Shown here: positions 48,252 to 59,032 of the stretch, piece by piece | Layout of the letters: each line of letters starts with the position of its first letter | Numbering within the stretch: position 1 is the stretch's first letter | Source: Orbilia blumenaviensis | Lineage: Eukaryota; Ascomycota; Orbiliomycetes; Orbiliales; Orbiliaceae | Direction: 5' to 3' | Assembly: GCA_036872755.1 (NCBI GenBank) | Contig: JAVHNS010000008.1 | Coordinates: forward strand, 2,108,001 to 2,172,000 | Length of the DNA: 64,000 bases | Position numbers and translations under genes: made by a program | Notes under the pieces: model-generated | Seen by the model: only the letters and a program-made list of their open reading frames with translations | The model's database searches: none | Told to the model about the DNA's origin: nothing

Positions 48252-50407
48252 TTCTAGGCAATGGTTTAGAAACCGTGGTTCCTAGAGTTAATATACTTAA
48301 TCCGTTGCAATTGAGGCCAGGTTGATTAGAAACTATGGTTTCGAACGAGGACCCTTTGAAAATTTCCCTCCAGCTGTGGACTTGATTAATTGGATGCGCT
48401 GGCCTGGGAGGTTGGGGAAGGTATGGATGGGTATTTAAAGCATGTGGTTAGCTTAGGGAGGCCATACCTGGTCGAGTCGCACACACCAATGTTTAAACCA
48501 CGCACTGCAGTGGCTACAAGTACTTACATGTAGCTCTAGGTGCAACAGCGATTGGCGTATAAAAGTCACGGAAACCCTATGACGAAATGCCAGTTAAGCT
48601 TCTCTTGGAAGGCGATCCAGCTGAAACGAGACATGAGGATGTGCCCTTTTATACAGCGGCAGGAGGAGGAGGGAAATAACTCCGACTTTGAAAACAGGAT
48701 TGGCGAGCGCTGCCTGGTGGCTAAATGGATGCCAAGCAGAGTGTCTTTTAACCGCAGTGCTGATCTGGATTGAGGAAACCGAAGATAACACAATGACGCC
48801 GGGTCAATGTCGGCTATCTGAGGTAAAGACGAGCGGAGAACGTTACATGCTTATATGCGTACGGGGTGTGTGCCTGACGAGTCATGCGTGGAGGTCATTG
48901 CACCTACTAGTAGGTAGGTAGCTACTGTACTACCTGAAGATGCAGGATACTGTAGCATACTAGTACATATAACCTACGCCTCAGCCGGACTGCAGGGATT
49001 GATCCTTGACACCGGGAATCGGTACCGACGCTCTAAATATTATTTATTTACTCAGTGCATACCTAAGTATATCCCTAGATACTTGGCATTCATTAGGATT
49101 TTATCTACCTAGGTACCTAGTTAGAGGTTCAACCCTCTCTGTCCAGACTGGACGGCCCGTTCAATCGAGATTGCCTCATCTGGCGCTCAACACAAAGCTT
49201 GTAGTTAAGTAATTAATACCACACAAACAACACTTCTTTCGCTGTCCTATTCATACAGAACACGCTAGTTCTGTTTAGCAATTCTCCATAACATATAATG
49301 TCGGTGTTTCCACAAAGTCATGCGGTTTTTCTATACTCAACTTGGATTAAAAGGGACATTATTATAATTTTATTGAACTTGAAAGCGTGTTACTTACACA
49401 CACCACCTTGAACATGCGCTCGTGCACGCATAGCTAGCTAGACTGCCTGCCAAACTACCAAGGCGTAAGTGTAGACTTGAATGTCAATGGGCCGGGCCTA
49501 CATTGCCACATCAAACGGACTATTCGTCACTTGTAGGTAGTTACATGTTTACTTGAAGGCAAGTCTGCTGAATAAATAAATTTACTATCAACTAACACCA
49601 CGTATAATTATAAGGCTGACAGAGGTCTGAGGAAATCTTTTTGGGAGGGGCTTGTTTTCGTTGGGTTATTAATGCCCGGCTACAACTGTTCAAAAACACT
49701 CCGCACTTAGGAGTAAACCCTTTCCCCAGCTTTGTACGCCATACTATCTGCTGTTGTGTATATTAATAGCCGCATGATTGTGATATTATATATCTAGCGC
49801 TTATTTTTGATTTAACCGCTAGCTGAAGGCATGCATCAGTGTTAGTGCACTTGGTGAGTAGTTAAGCGCTAGAGGGGGTACCTCGAGTGACTAAGACTCC
49901 AAGACAAGAGGGCTGCTCGAAAAGAGGTCGTGCAGTCGTGGAATCTGTAGTGCAGATTAATATTTAGTCCATTGGATTGTGTTTTCGAAATTTCCCTCGA
50001 TGCCTCCAGTTGTGAGGCTGTAGTGGAAAACGAGTATTAAGAGTAGCTACGAGACCAAGTAGCCTGTAAATACCTCCAAAGTTTCCTCCAGCCCATTGAA
50101 AGAAGGACTCAAGTTATTAGGTAAGTATCTAGGTAGGTACCTAAGAGGTAGGTAGGCATTAGTACTGATACAGTATCCAGTATCTCCTAGCTCTATCACA
50201 GTTTACAAGCCTTTCTAGGATTTTCACCCCACCTCCCCCATCTCTTCTCCAGATCGATTGACTCACTGTAAACCAGTTTTGCCCAACCAATTCTATCGCA
50301 TCCAATCACCATCACAACGATCACGACCATCATTCACAACCACCACCTTACCATTAGTATTATCACCATCGTATTTCTATCTCCGGTCTACTTCTCTTGG
50401 CGTAGCG
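48252..50407. other. Intergenic region
   Basis: 2.2 kb between two divergent genes, no supported coding sequence. Palindromic TACCTAGGTA-like clusters lie at 49101-49122 and 50119-50160. AT-rich, with CAC/CCA-rich leader-like sequence from 50220 just before the next start. Confidence 0.6.
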
Positions 50408-51659
50408 ATGGAGGACTTGGACCCGAGGCGTGTTTCATTCTATAGGGTTAGAATCAAGATCAATGGAGTTGAGCCCAGCCCGATGCTCCCTAACGCCAAC
50501 GTTAAATTAAAGCTGTAAGTTTATAATAGTCCTGCCCGCACTAATACCGACCAAATCACACCAGGCCCGATAATCCTATCTGCCCAGCATCCAATTCGCT
50601 CAAATAGCTGATTTTCTCCCAAGATGCGGAAGGGATAACTTCACCCAAAATTTGAGGATATTCTGGTCTACAGACAAGTTCGGAGACCAAAGTCATAAAG
50701 AAACCGTTCTCCCCACTGGCATGGAATATCGCTCACACCAACTACAGAATCCACATGACTGTGCAGTAAAGCCCATAGTACGTCGTAACTACTACCCAAC
50801 CACCGTTCTGGGATCCATATAATAGCCTCAAAGCAGCTAATCCCGGGATTTAATACACAGTATGCTTATGGAATAGAGATAACGAAAGGGGTTATCATCC
50901 CAGGCACCGCTAATTCGAAAGATGGTTTTACGCTTGTCGCAAGGCGTTGTGTAAGTCTCCCTCCCTCTTTTTGGTTTTCTATAATGCCGTTTTACTATAC
51001 GCTTACTTCATTACCCTTGAATTACACAGGACATTGCCGGTGCAAGACAAGAAACCTCTGGTCCGATTATTCAGGGAAAGCGAACCTTACGAATTGAAAA
51101 TTGGTGGTACGCTGGTAAATTCCCAGCTGGGTGGATTGATACCCCGCTCTTGGATCCAAACACGTTGTCCGGCTACGTCATCTTCGAATTCCGTGCTCTG
51201 TACGATCGCGATAGATCAGCCTGGGAGCCCAGGTGGGAGACATCACTCGCCAAAAAGGTTTGTGTTCATAACGACTGGCGGAGCTTCTGGTGGGAAGGGT
51301 TTTCGAAGATCAGTGTCCTTCTGTCTCGCGCTGCGGAGAATCCAACCGCCATTCGGTCAACAACGACTCTAAACACTTCATCCTTTGCTTCATACCCTAA
51401 ACCAGAGTCTTGCACCGGCTCCAAGGATCGCGGTACACAGACGTCACCAGAACCAGAATACGTGGACGACAGCACAGCTCCCGGTGAAAGCACCACTGCC
51501 CCAACCGTCAATTCGCTCGCAACCGCCCCCGTTGCCCCAGGGGCATACACCCCTACCAAAATGGAGCTGCTTGAGGAAGCCAGCCAGATTTTTATTCGAG
51601 CAATGTTGGAAAAAATGAGGAATAAGGAGCCCGAAGACGATCTCTGGAGCTATGATTGA
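50408..51659 (+). CDS. Unrecognised protein, probably fungal lineage-restricted
   Basis: Four exons, 50408-50514, 50588-50777, 50861-50950 and 51030-51659, give 338 residues. I do not recognise the family. The N-terminal 230 residues look like one folded, tryptophan- and aromatic-rich domain: RVSFYRVRIKINGVEPSPML, QFAQIADFLPRCGRDNFTQN, LRIFWSTDKFGDQ, MEYRSHQLQNPHDCAVKP, AYGIEITKGVIIPGTANSKD, ENWWYAGKFPAGWIDTPLLD, YVIFEFRALYDRDRSAWEPR and FVHNDWRSFWWEGF-type segments. The C-terminal 100 residues are Ser/Thr/Pro/Ala-rich and disordered, ending in an acidic helix-like LEEASQIFIRAMLEKM and DDLWSYD. The acceptor of intron 1 (TGCCCAG) was selected because the nearer ACACCAG site leads into a stop. 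Two introns have CTAAT branch sites. No signal peptide or membrane span seen. Confidence 0.75.
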
Positions 51660-51751
51660 GTCTATCTGAAACTATTCTGGCAGCTCCAGGGCACCACTAT
51701 CAGTGCTACTTTTAGGAAATTGATATCTGTTGTTTGATCTCAGAAGCTGCG

Positions 51752-51794
<43 letters not shown>

Positions 51795-52140
51795 TTGCAA
51801 AGGGAAACCAGAATCGATGAGAAGTTAAAATGTTTCACCCTTTAGTTTCCCCTTCCCTCCCTTTTAACCTTCTTATTTTCTGGTCCAGCAAAAGAACAGC
51901 CTCGAAATATCAATATTTCGTTTCGTTCAATATGGGCCCAGGACCAAGACTGATTGCTGCCTAATTTGGTTCCTGACCAAAAAGGGCGTCGGAAAAAAGA
52001 TACCACAAAATCAACGCAGTAGCTTCATAGACGTGCTAGACGAAGATAATCCTAAAGCGCCAACAGCCTGCCATTAATAATAAGGGAACCTGGAAACATA
52101 GAAATTCACAACATTATAATCAATAATGCTTTTCTGAGCA
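51660..52140. other. Convergent 3' intergenic region with poly(T)-poly(A) junction
   Basis: 481 bases between convergent genes. Contains T15 directly followed by A24 (51756-51794). No gene. Confidence 0.65.
51756..51794. repeat. T15A24 junction, potential hairpin
   Basis: Fifteen T directly abutting twenty-four A: a perfect inverted repeat lying about 100 bases 3' of the preceding stop codon, between convergent genes. It could mark a shared transcription end region or simply be slippage DNA. Confidence 0.85.
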
Positions 52141-53316
52141 CTATCCCTGGACTTCATTCGTCCTCTTTCTACCTAGCAGCCTGTACATGTTATCTTCGTG
52201 TACCTTCGTCGCAGCCGTCAATTCTGAAGTCTGGATGGCTCCCATGCTCACCGACCCAGTTGCTAAAACCCCAGAAAAGCTCCATCCGAGCATCTGGTAA
52301 GTACCAGCTTCGGTCCATCTGGCCTCCATATGCTTTGACTGCGATGAAATCGAAGAAGGTATGTATTTCAACAACCATAAAGTCCACCTCTTTGAATTTG
52401 AGAAATCCGCCTCTCGAGAATCGTGTCCCGCTTGCCAAGATGTGTTCAGACGTTCGACTGATTCATGAACAGTCTCTGGACAAAGAAACTTTTGTTTGGT
52501 GATTGTGCCGTTCTCGGCGATAAAGGCTAGTTCAAAACGGTAGAGTGGGAACTTTGATCTGAGCGTTGGATCTTCGTGCTGCCAGTCTTCGACTTCAAGT
52601 TTGAGGAGATAGGCATGTCGGAGCACGAAGTAACCTGGCAACAAGACGTTGGGGGACTGCTTGATCATCAAATTGGTTTCAGTCTCGACAAGGTGGAGGG
52701 AGCGAATATGATGTGGGAGAATAAACTCGTAAAGCTTAAGATCGATAAAAGTTCGGACTTGCAAGGCGGCGTAGCCAGAGCCTTCTTGGGCGCCAATACG
52801 ACTGACAATCAAGACGCCCTTAGGAACGACGCCCTTGTTGAGAATATGAATCTGAGAATCGTTGGGGAGGATGATCCGGTCGCCACGCTTCAGGTCCTGG
52901 ATCCGACGGTAGTTCGACACCGAGATGCCATTTAAACCGCCACCCCTCTTTCTCTCACTTCCAAGTCGCTTTAATTGTAGATATGGCGGTTTTGAAGCAT
53001 TCGTAGAATTAGAGGATGGGTTAGGAACTGCCTCAAAGTCAAAAGGAAAGAGAACGGCTCCTGTAGGGAAATGAAAGTCGTACCAATCTCGTGTTTCGGC
53101 ACCGGGAGGCTGTGTTTTTTTGCTATCCTGACGAGCAGAGTATCGTGCGCCATTACCGGGGATCTGGAAGATGTCTCTGATCTTGCTTTCCTGGAGGGCC
53201 CTAAACTCTGAACTTTTGAAGAAGGTACGTCGCCATTCCTGGGCACCTTCGAAATGAATGTCGTTATGTTCAGATTTTATTCTGTAGATATCACCTTTCC
53301 ACGTATAGACCGCCAT
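52141..53316 (-). CDS. Unrecognised soluble protein, single exon
   Basis: 391 residues from MAVYTWKGDIYRIKSEHNDI. No family recognised. The sequence is well-mixed and globular: EWRRTFFKSSEFRALQESKI, GISVSNYRRIQDLKRGDRII, VPKGVLIVSRIGAQ, FIDLKLYEFILPHHIRSLHL, LLPGYFVLRHAYLLKLEVED, LYRFELAFIAENGTITKQKF, KRWTLWLLKYIPSSISSQSK and a C-terminal basic YRLLGRKRTNEVQG. A hydrophobic face in GWSFSGVLATGSVSMGAIQT is too short and polar for a clear span. The open frame runs 49 codons further upstream to an ATG at 53463; that extension encodes a hydrophobic start and a duplicated SLFNQYH. I regard it as translated leader, though a signal peptide cannot be excluded. No introns are needed. Confidence 0.65.
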   Translation of the reverse strand: MAVYTWKGDIYRIKSEHNDIHFEGAQEWRRTFFKSSEFRALQESKIRDIFQIPGNGARYSARQDSKKTQPPGAETRDWYDFHFPTGAVLFPFDFEAVPNPSSNSTNASKPPYLQLKRLGSERKRGGGLNGISVSNYRRIQDLKRGDRIILPNDSQIHILNKGVVPKGVLIVSRIGAQEGSGYAALQVRTFIDLKLYEFILPHHIRSLHLVETETNLMIKQSPNVLLPGYFVLRHAYLLKLEVEDWQHEDPTLRSKFPLYRFELAFIAENGTITKQKFLCPETVHESVERLNTSWQAGHDSREADFSNSKRWTLWLLKYIPSSISSQSKHMEARWTEAGTYQMLGWSFSGVLATGSVSMGAIQTSELTAATKVHEDNMYRLLGRKRTNEVQG

Positions 53317-54166
53317 GGATGCGTGTGCAGAAGATGCTAATTTTAGGGTGTGATATTGATTAAACAGAGAGTGGTATTGATTGAACAGAGATGATGATAG
53401 AGTGTGGTGAGATGGTGAGAGGGAGATTAGGCCTATGCTTAGGAGTACCGAAGTACAGAGCAATGCCGAGGATGGAAGGCTCTATCGTCGATATTTATGC
53501 TGACATCTCATACAAACCTGCTATAAATGCTTTCCACCTACGACATAGGCCTCTTGCCGTTTGGATTACGCTGCTATGCTTATGGTATCACACGCATAGA
53601 ACATAAGAAGTAATACGGCCATCGACTATTTCGTAGGGACGCTTTATTAATGAGCCTGAAGCGGAGCAAACATTTAAACAATAATATCTTCAGCAACTGC
53701 TAGGATGAGAACCCACTTTCCTTTAGACTTGGAACTCCCTAGTGTTCAATGCGAATTGGTGATATATTTAACTTGGAGGTTTGGCTGGTCATGATATTAC
53801 AGCATGCCTTGACGGTAGAAATTGGGAGATGTAGGACGAATCGCTTTCGGGATCCTGACATGCTTCAAATCTATGTACAAGTAATGCAGGCATTTGAGAG
53901 TCGTGTGTAATATCGTGATACGCGTATACGAATCGGCAAAGGGAAAAAGACAATACCAAAAGAACAAATTGATTGGGAATGTGCTCGGTATTCAATTTGA
54001 TGACCCGAAACCAGAACGAGATGGTTCAAATGAGAGGGCCCCAAAGACTTGAAGCAAACATATTTAACAAAGTCAAAGGCCATATCCTGCGCGAACAAAT
54101 TCCATTACTATATTTTCTCTGGGGGTTTAGATTTAGATATGGGAAGAGAAATAGGAAAGGGCCCGT
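53317..54166. other. Intergenic region
   Basis: 850 bases with no supported gene. Contains a near-perfect 21-nt-period direct repeat at 53351-53391. Confidence 0.6.
53351..53391. repeat. Direct repeat, two 20-nt units at 21-nt period
   Basis: Units 53351-53370 and 53372-53391 (TGATATTGATTAAACAGAGA type) differ at two positions. Because the period is a multiple of three, the longer reading of the neighbouring gene would contain a duplicated SLFNQYH peptide. Confidence 0.8.
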
Positions 54167-55026
54167 CTAAGGTTCAGTGACGCCAACAACAAAGAATCCC
54201 CCCAGCGTACCTGGCATCATTTGGACAGTTTGGCCGGGAGTTGTTAACGCGAGGCCCTGTTTGTATGCGGCCCTGATAGCGAGTTCCTTAGTCTCGTACC
54301 CACGACCAATGGGTTTCTGCATGCCCTTCATATCAACTTCCAGGAATTTGCGAGCCGAGCTCCCAGCGTGGTGGATAATGGGCTCCTCACTCTTAGACGC
54401 CTCTAACAATAACAATTGCCGTCGGCATCTACTTTTAGGGTTGTTTCGGTGTTTGCAACATCTGGGTGGCGGCCTCCCTTGGGAGTCCATATCCTCGCCG
54501 TGACGCTTTATTTGTGAATATGGCGGTAAAGACGAAGACGAAGACGAAGACGAAGAAGAGGATGAAGAGGATGAAGAGGAGCACTTCTTTTTCCCCCTCA
54601 TAGAAGCGAAGACGCGGCTAGGGAAGGATATTTCCTTTAAAGCGTGGAACTTGAAGTTGGTTGGGGAGCCACGTTTGGAATAGTATTTTCCAGTGCGGGT
54701 GTCATACTACAGATAAACGTTAGCAGCAGTTCATGGCAACCCTGGCGCTTTTAGGCCGCCTATAAATATACCCAGAAGGTACACCTATGTATACTTAGGT
54801 ATTTGAGTATATATATATTCCATCATTCAACAGCTCTGTCAAACGTCAACAGGCCAGCCGATGGTCACGGTACTTGGTTAGCGGGTTAAAGCAAACTTAC
54901 ATAAACGTCTGTGGGATCTGGGGCGGCTGGGTCAACTGGCTTTTCTTCCGCCTTGCCTTTCCCATTCTCCTTTTTGATTGTGACCGTCTTCTTCTCCTCC
55001 TTTTCGATAAATATCTTGATGCACAT
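54167..55026 (-). CDS. Hypothetical protein with polyserine tract
   Basis: Two exons, 55026-54901 and 54706-54167, give 221 residues. The intron (54900-54707, 194 nt, GTAAGT to CTGTAG) joins TDVY to YDTRTGKYYSKRGSPTNFKF in phase 0. The N-terminus MCIKIFIEKEEKKTVTIKKE is charged. A run of about 18 serines near residues 85-103, encoded by mixed TCx codons, is followed by a basic stretch (KHRNNPKSRCRRQ). A compact conserved-looking C-terminal part follows: HHAGSSARKFLEVDMKGMQK, then ELAIRAAYKQGLAL and MMPGTLGGFFVVGVTEP. I do not recognise the family; nothing indicates an enzyme. The polyserine encoded by a TCT/TCC/TCG repeat is likely length-variable. The 194-nt intron is longer than most here and contains a copy of the ACCTAAGTA-like motif. 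Confidence 0.62.
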
Positions 55027-55135
55027 TTTGGTTGATTGCGGTTTGAGTGCGTGGTAACTTGGGAACTTTGTGTGACTCGGGATGTGCCTAGAGGATACGC
55101 GACTGGAAGCCTCTTATGGGGTATTTCTACGATGG

Positions 55136-55151
55136 CAATGATGATGATGAC

Positions 55152-55184
<33 letters not shown>

Positions 55185-55200
55185 GGTAGTGGTGATGATG
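55136..55200. repeat. (GAT)n/(GGT)n triplet repeat
   Basis: GATGATGAC units pass into GGTGGTGGT and back to GATGAT. On one strand it encodes Asp/Gly, on the other His; neither is a supported protein. It sits upstream of the polyserine gene start. Confidence 0.85.
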
Positions 55201-55553
55201 ATGAAGAAGAAGGAGAAGGAGAAGGGAGAGAAGAAGAAGGTGATGGTGGATGGTGGTGGTTGAATAGAACCTTGAGAAGGAGAAGAATACAGGATGAGGG
55301 TGATTTGAGGGAGAGGGCACCTCTTCCTTCGTTCTTTCTTCTCTTCATGTCTTGTTGTGCGCAGCGCTTAACTAGGGGGTTGAACCAATATAGGGAGACC
55401 ATAGTGCTTACCACCTATCGACATTAAAAACTATCCTACAGTAACTACAACTTAGTCTTTTCTAACACTAAGAAAACCTGAAAACTAAGACTCCAATATC
55501 GGTCCAAAGCTTAAGCAAATCTGTAAGTTATCTTCGATTCCTCTGGGGCCGCA

Positions 55554-56042
55554 ATGGAGTTCGCGGCCCACTGTAGCAACTACACTACCCTGGATATCAT
55601 ACTCCGAATACACGAAGTCACTGGGGACAAAACCGACCAATTTGGTGATCCCAAAGTTATTTTTAAACCCTTAATGGATGAGCCCTACCCTGAAATCTGG
55701 CCTACCCGGCCGCACCTTATTCCCGAGTTCGCTCGGTCTAAAATATTTCGTCTCTGGCCAGACTGTCATATTCATGGACGCCAACACAACCATCGCCGAG
55801 TTACCCAACTACGACCCGATATTGGATCATATCCGCGGATGGGCTTGGAGTGTTTGGGTCGTCGTTTGGAGATTCTTACTTGTCAGGGTTTTACAGACAA
55901 GGTATCCGATGGCGGAAATCTTGCAGGCTCCCAGCAATATTGGCACGGAATTGACTTAGATTTGTGTGTGGTGATATTAAAACTCGCAGAGATGTTGGTA
56001 AGAAGGCCTTTAGACGAAAAAAGGACACCCGAGAAGTCTTAA
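55554..56042 (+). pseudogene. Possible frame-broken gene or chance open frames
   Basis: A 162-codon frame from MEFAAHCSNYTTLDIILRIH runs to 56042. Its first part (to about 55745) looks protein-like: VTGDKTDQFGDPKVIF, then LMDEPYPEIWP. Beyond that, the next frame (to 55959) looks more protein-like: SGQTVIFMDANTTIAELPNY, then HIRGWAWSVWVVVWRFLLVR, a plausible membrane helix. A single frame change near 55740-55760 would link the two. No splice signals suitable for a short intron are visible at that point. I recognise no family, so this may be a decayed gene, a sequencing error or chance. Confidence 0.25.
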
Positions 56043-56522
56043 TCTATCAGAGAAAATGGCTTTTGGGGCTGTTATTCAACCAGTTATCTCTCAATATCCC
56101 TCAGAGATGAAGTGTCCCGTTCAAAAGTTTTGTGTGCATCGCTTTCATAGTTGCATACTATGCCACCTGTCTGTTCATGGGGTAGTATGGACCCATTCAT
56201 TAACTTCATGGTATCTGTAAATTAAATTTATTCAGGTGTGTATGGTAAATACCTAGGTATACATATACGTACCCACTTAGGTACTCTGGGTATATAGGCA
56301 CTGGTTTCGAGCTCGTCAGTCAATCGAAAGAATTCAGGATGTGTTGAACGTGTTGGATATTTTCGAATACAATAACGCCGCTCTATTCACAAGACAACTC
56401 TATTCTATTTTACATGTGTTTTGTATACAACTACCGAATTAATTCTAACTACTAGGCAGAGTCGATAGATGGCCCGGGTGGATGGATAGAACCCCCAAAA
56501 ATCCAAAGCGACGGAGTTATAC

Positions 56523-58088
56523 TTAGCCACAGACATTGGAGTCGAGCGAAGCCAGCTGACCATTTTCTCTGGTGCTCTCTGGCTGTGGCTCTTCGAGTTT
56601 CTGTCTCTTGGCTGGCATTTCTCCTTTCGAATCAGAAGTGGCCGATTCAGAGTCAAGTTCACGCTTTGACTCCTTCGGTGCCGCTGCATTCAGTTGCTTC
56701 TTCGATTTCTGCATCGCACCGTTTTCATAGGCTTGCTGTGGGGTTGGCCTGACGTAGGGCTGACATCTCCACCATGGTATTCGCAGAATTTTCGCATCCG
56801 CACCGGGGCCACCTATTTCTTTCATAATTCCATCCCATTGCTCTTGCGTCTCGGGCGTGAGTTTTAGCTGTTCTTCCACTACTTTCTCCAATTCATCAGC
56901 CAGCTTGAGGATTTCGCAGAATTTTTGACCGGTTGCTTTGGCAAGATTGTTCCGGATGTAATGGTTTTCCTTTCTGGTAAAGACTGCATGCAAGAGCCTG
57001 AAGAGATGCGACTTGATGCAAGTCAAAGAGGCATGCTCCCGAGTTTGTTCTTTAGTAAGTTCAACAACGGGGTTTCCTTCCCCGAAAGTGAGATCTTGGA
57101 CAATCTGGAGATACTGCCGAACCATTACGTCAACTCTTGGAAACCGTTCCTCAAAGCTAGCGGTTGGGGGCATAAAGACGGCAGGGTTGTAAAGGTTCGT
57201 CTCGGCGCACATGACACCATCGGCACCCGTGGCTTCCAAGCAAGCTTCTACATCAGCATTATAAAGGATATTCCCATTTGCGAAGATAACAGTCTCCGAT
57301 GGAAGGTTCTCCCGCAAGTATCGAATGTAACTCCAATCCGCCAGTCCGGTGTTGTGGCTCTTCTGATCCCTTCGCCTGCCGTGAACGGTTAGAATGCTGG
57401 CGCCGGCGTCTAGCACCATCTTCGCATATTCTAATGTCTTCTCCTTTGTCTCAAGAATCCGTATTTTCGCGGTTACGGGGACATCAAGTCCTTCATGTAG
57501 GGTGTTTATGAGTTTATATATGAGATCTGGCTGTTCCTGCAGAAATGCGCCATAGTGTCCCTTCCGAGCAATACCCTGTGGGCATCCCAAGTTCAAATCG
57601 ATGGCATCACAATGGTGCTGGGCAACCTTTGCAGCCGCCAGGAGATGTTGGGGATCGTTGGCACAGAATTGGATTAGGAAAGGCCTATCGGACTTGTGGT
57701 CGCCATCATAAGACAAAGCTGGTTCGGCGTCTGAGGTTGGGGCATAGCGAAGGGATTGGCGTCGGTAATGTTCTGTTTCTGCAAATAATCGGGCATGCAA
57801 CATGGGCGAGTAGGCAGCATCGGCATTATATTTACGTGAGAGAATTCGCCATGCCTAGATATTTTAGAAAAAGAAACGAGAAAGAGAGAAAGGGTATACA
57901 ATGTTAGTAGAGGTAGACTGAGAAGAAGAAGATAATTAATAATATGCAAGTACCAATTCGCTAGCGTCAACCATGGGAGCGACAATGCGTTTCGGGGAGC
58001 CGATGCTTTCATAGAATGCCCTGCCATGCAGCTTGAGACGTTTTGGAGGAGGTTCGACCGGGGCCGGGTTTGTTGGTGGGGCGGTCAT
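56523..58088 (-). CDS. dus1: tRNA-dihydrouridine(16/17) synthase Dus1
   Basis: Two exons, 58088-57954 and 57854-56523, give 488 residues. The 99-nt intron (GTACTT, CTAAC branch, ATCTAG) joins VDASEL to AWRILSRKYNADAAYSPMLH. The TIM-barrel shows KRIVAPMVDASE (FMN-binding start), RPFLIQFCANDP, DAIDLNLGCPQGIARKGHYG with the catalytic cysteine motif, VPVTAKIRI, ILTVHGRRRDQK, VIFANGNILYNADVEACLEA and ADGVMCAETNLYNPAVF. These match Dus1, which reduces U16/U17 in the D-loop of cytoplasmic tRNAs with FMN and NADPH. The C-terminal 80 residues are charged and disordered with a basic KRELDSESATSDSKGEMPAKRQK, possibly a nuclear-localisation signal. Start MTAPPTNPAPVEPPPKRLKL was chosen; the frame is open for 99 more codons upstream without similarity. 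Confidence 0.94.
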
Positions 58089-58991
58089 TGTGGAGAGCGG
58101 GCACAGGCTGAAGGGACGATGCAGAAGGGGATGAAGAAGGGGAAGAAGAAGAAACGGGGATCTGGATGCTGGTACCAGTCGGTGGGGTGAGACAGTGACA
58201 GTGACAGGGACGATTGAGGCAAGGGCAGTTGCCAGGCTGGCCGGCTGCAGCCAGCGGAGAAGAGGATGAAAGACAGGAATGGTGGAGGATTTTTGCCTGG
58301 CTGTGGTGGAAGGTGGGTGGGTTGTGACGGGTTGTTGCTGCGATACATGCAACATGGAGCCGGCATGCAGAAAATTGTTCACCACCCAGCGCCAGCCAAG
58401 CTGTTACTAGCTATAGACTCATCGAAATCATCAAATTTGCGTTGGGTGGCAGGGTATGTTTACCGGGGTGGGCAAGGATCTACTATCACATGAATACGTG
58501 AGAATTACACGTCGTTGCGTGATCTTCGTTTTCTGAAACGCGTCAGCCGGTTTGGGTAAAGTGATTGATCGTCTTACTTTTTAGCTCCATCACCACCCCA
58601 TCCTCCTAATTATGAGCAACAGGGACAAATTACCACACACCCAACAACAACAGCAACACCCAAGTGCAACAAATCAAACACCTATGCTTGAGCACAACAT
58701 CGTGAGTACCTCGTACTCCTACATACCTCCATTTGTATAAGTTATTCTGCCCTTGCATTTCAAATGATTGTGCTAACTGAGCCTATAAATATGAGTTATG
58801 TAAATTTACTTATCCATTCAGATAGTAATATACTTATATATAATGCTTTGGAGAGTATCAAGTCAGTAATAACAAAGTACGTAGTCAATTCAACTCTGTA
58901 GAAATAGTCTTTATGCTTCTTACGGTGTCTCCGGCAATACGGGTCCCCTTGTCAATGTTCGGATCCGACAGCATCATCGAAAAGGAAAGGG

Positions 58992-59032
<41 letters not shown>

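Larger units (their letters stand above)
55027..56522. other. Intergenic region with triplet repeats and a possible relic
   Basis: 1.5 kb. Begins with a GAT/GGT triplet microsatellite (55136-55200) and GAAGGA-rich DNA to about 55250. A 162-codon plus frame at 55554-56042 is described separately. A TACCTAGGTA-type cluster lies at 56250-56280. Confidence 0.5.

Noticed and set aside
54167..54601. Start of the polyserine protein at MRGKKKCS
   Set aside because: An upstream exon joins in frame and the intervening sequence is open from a clear acceptor, so this Met is internal.
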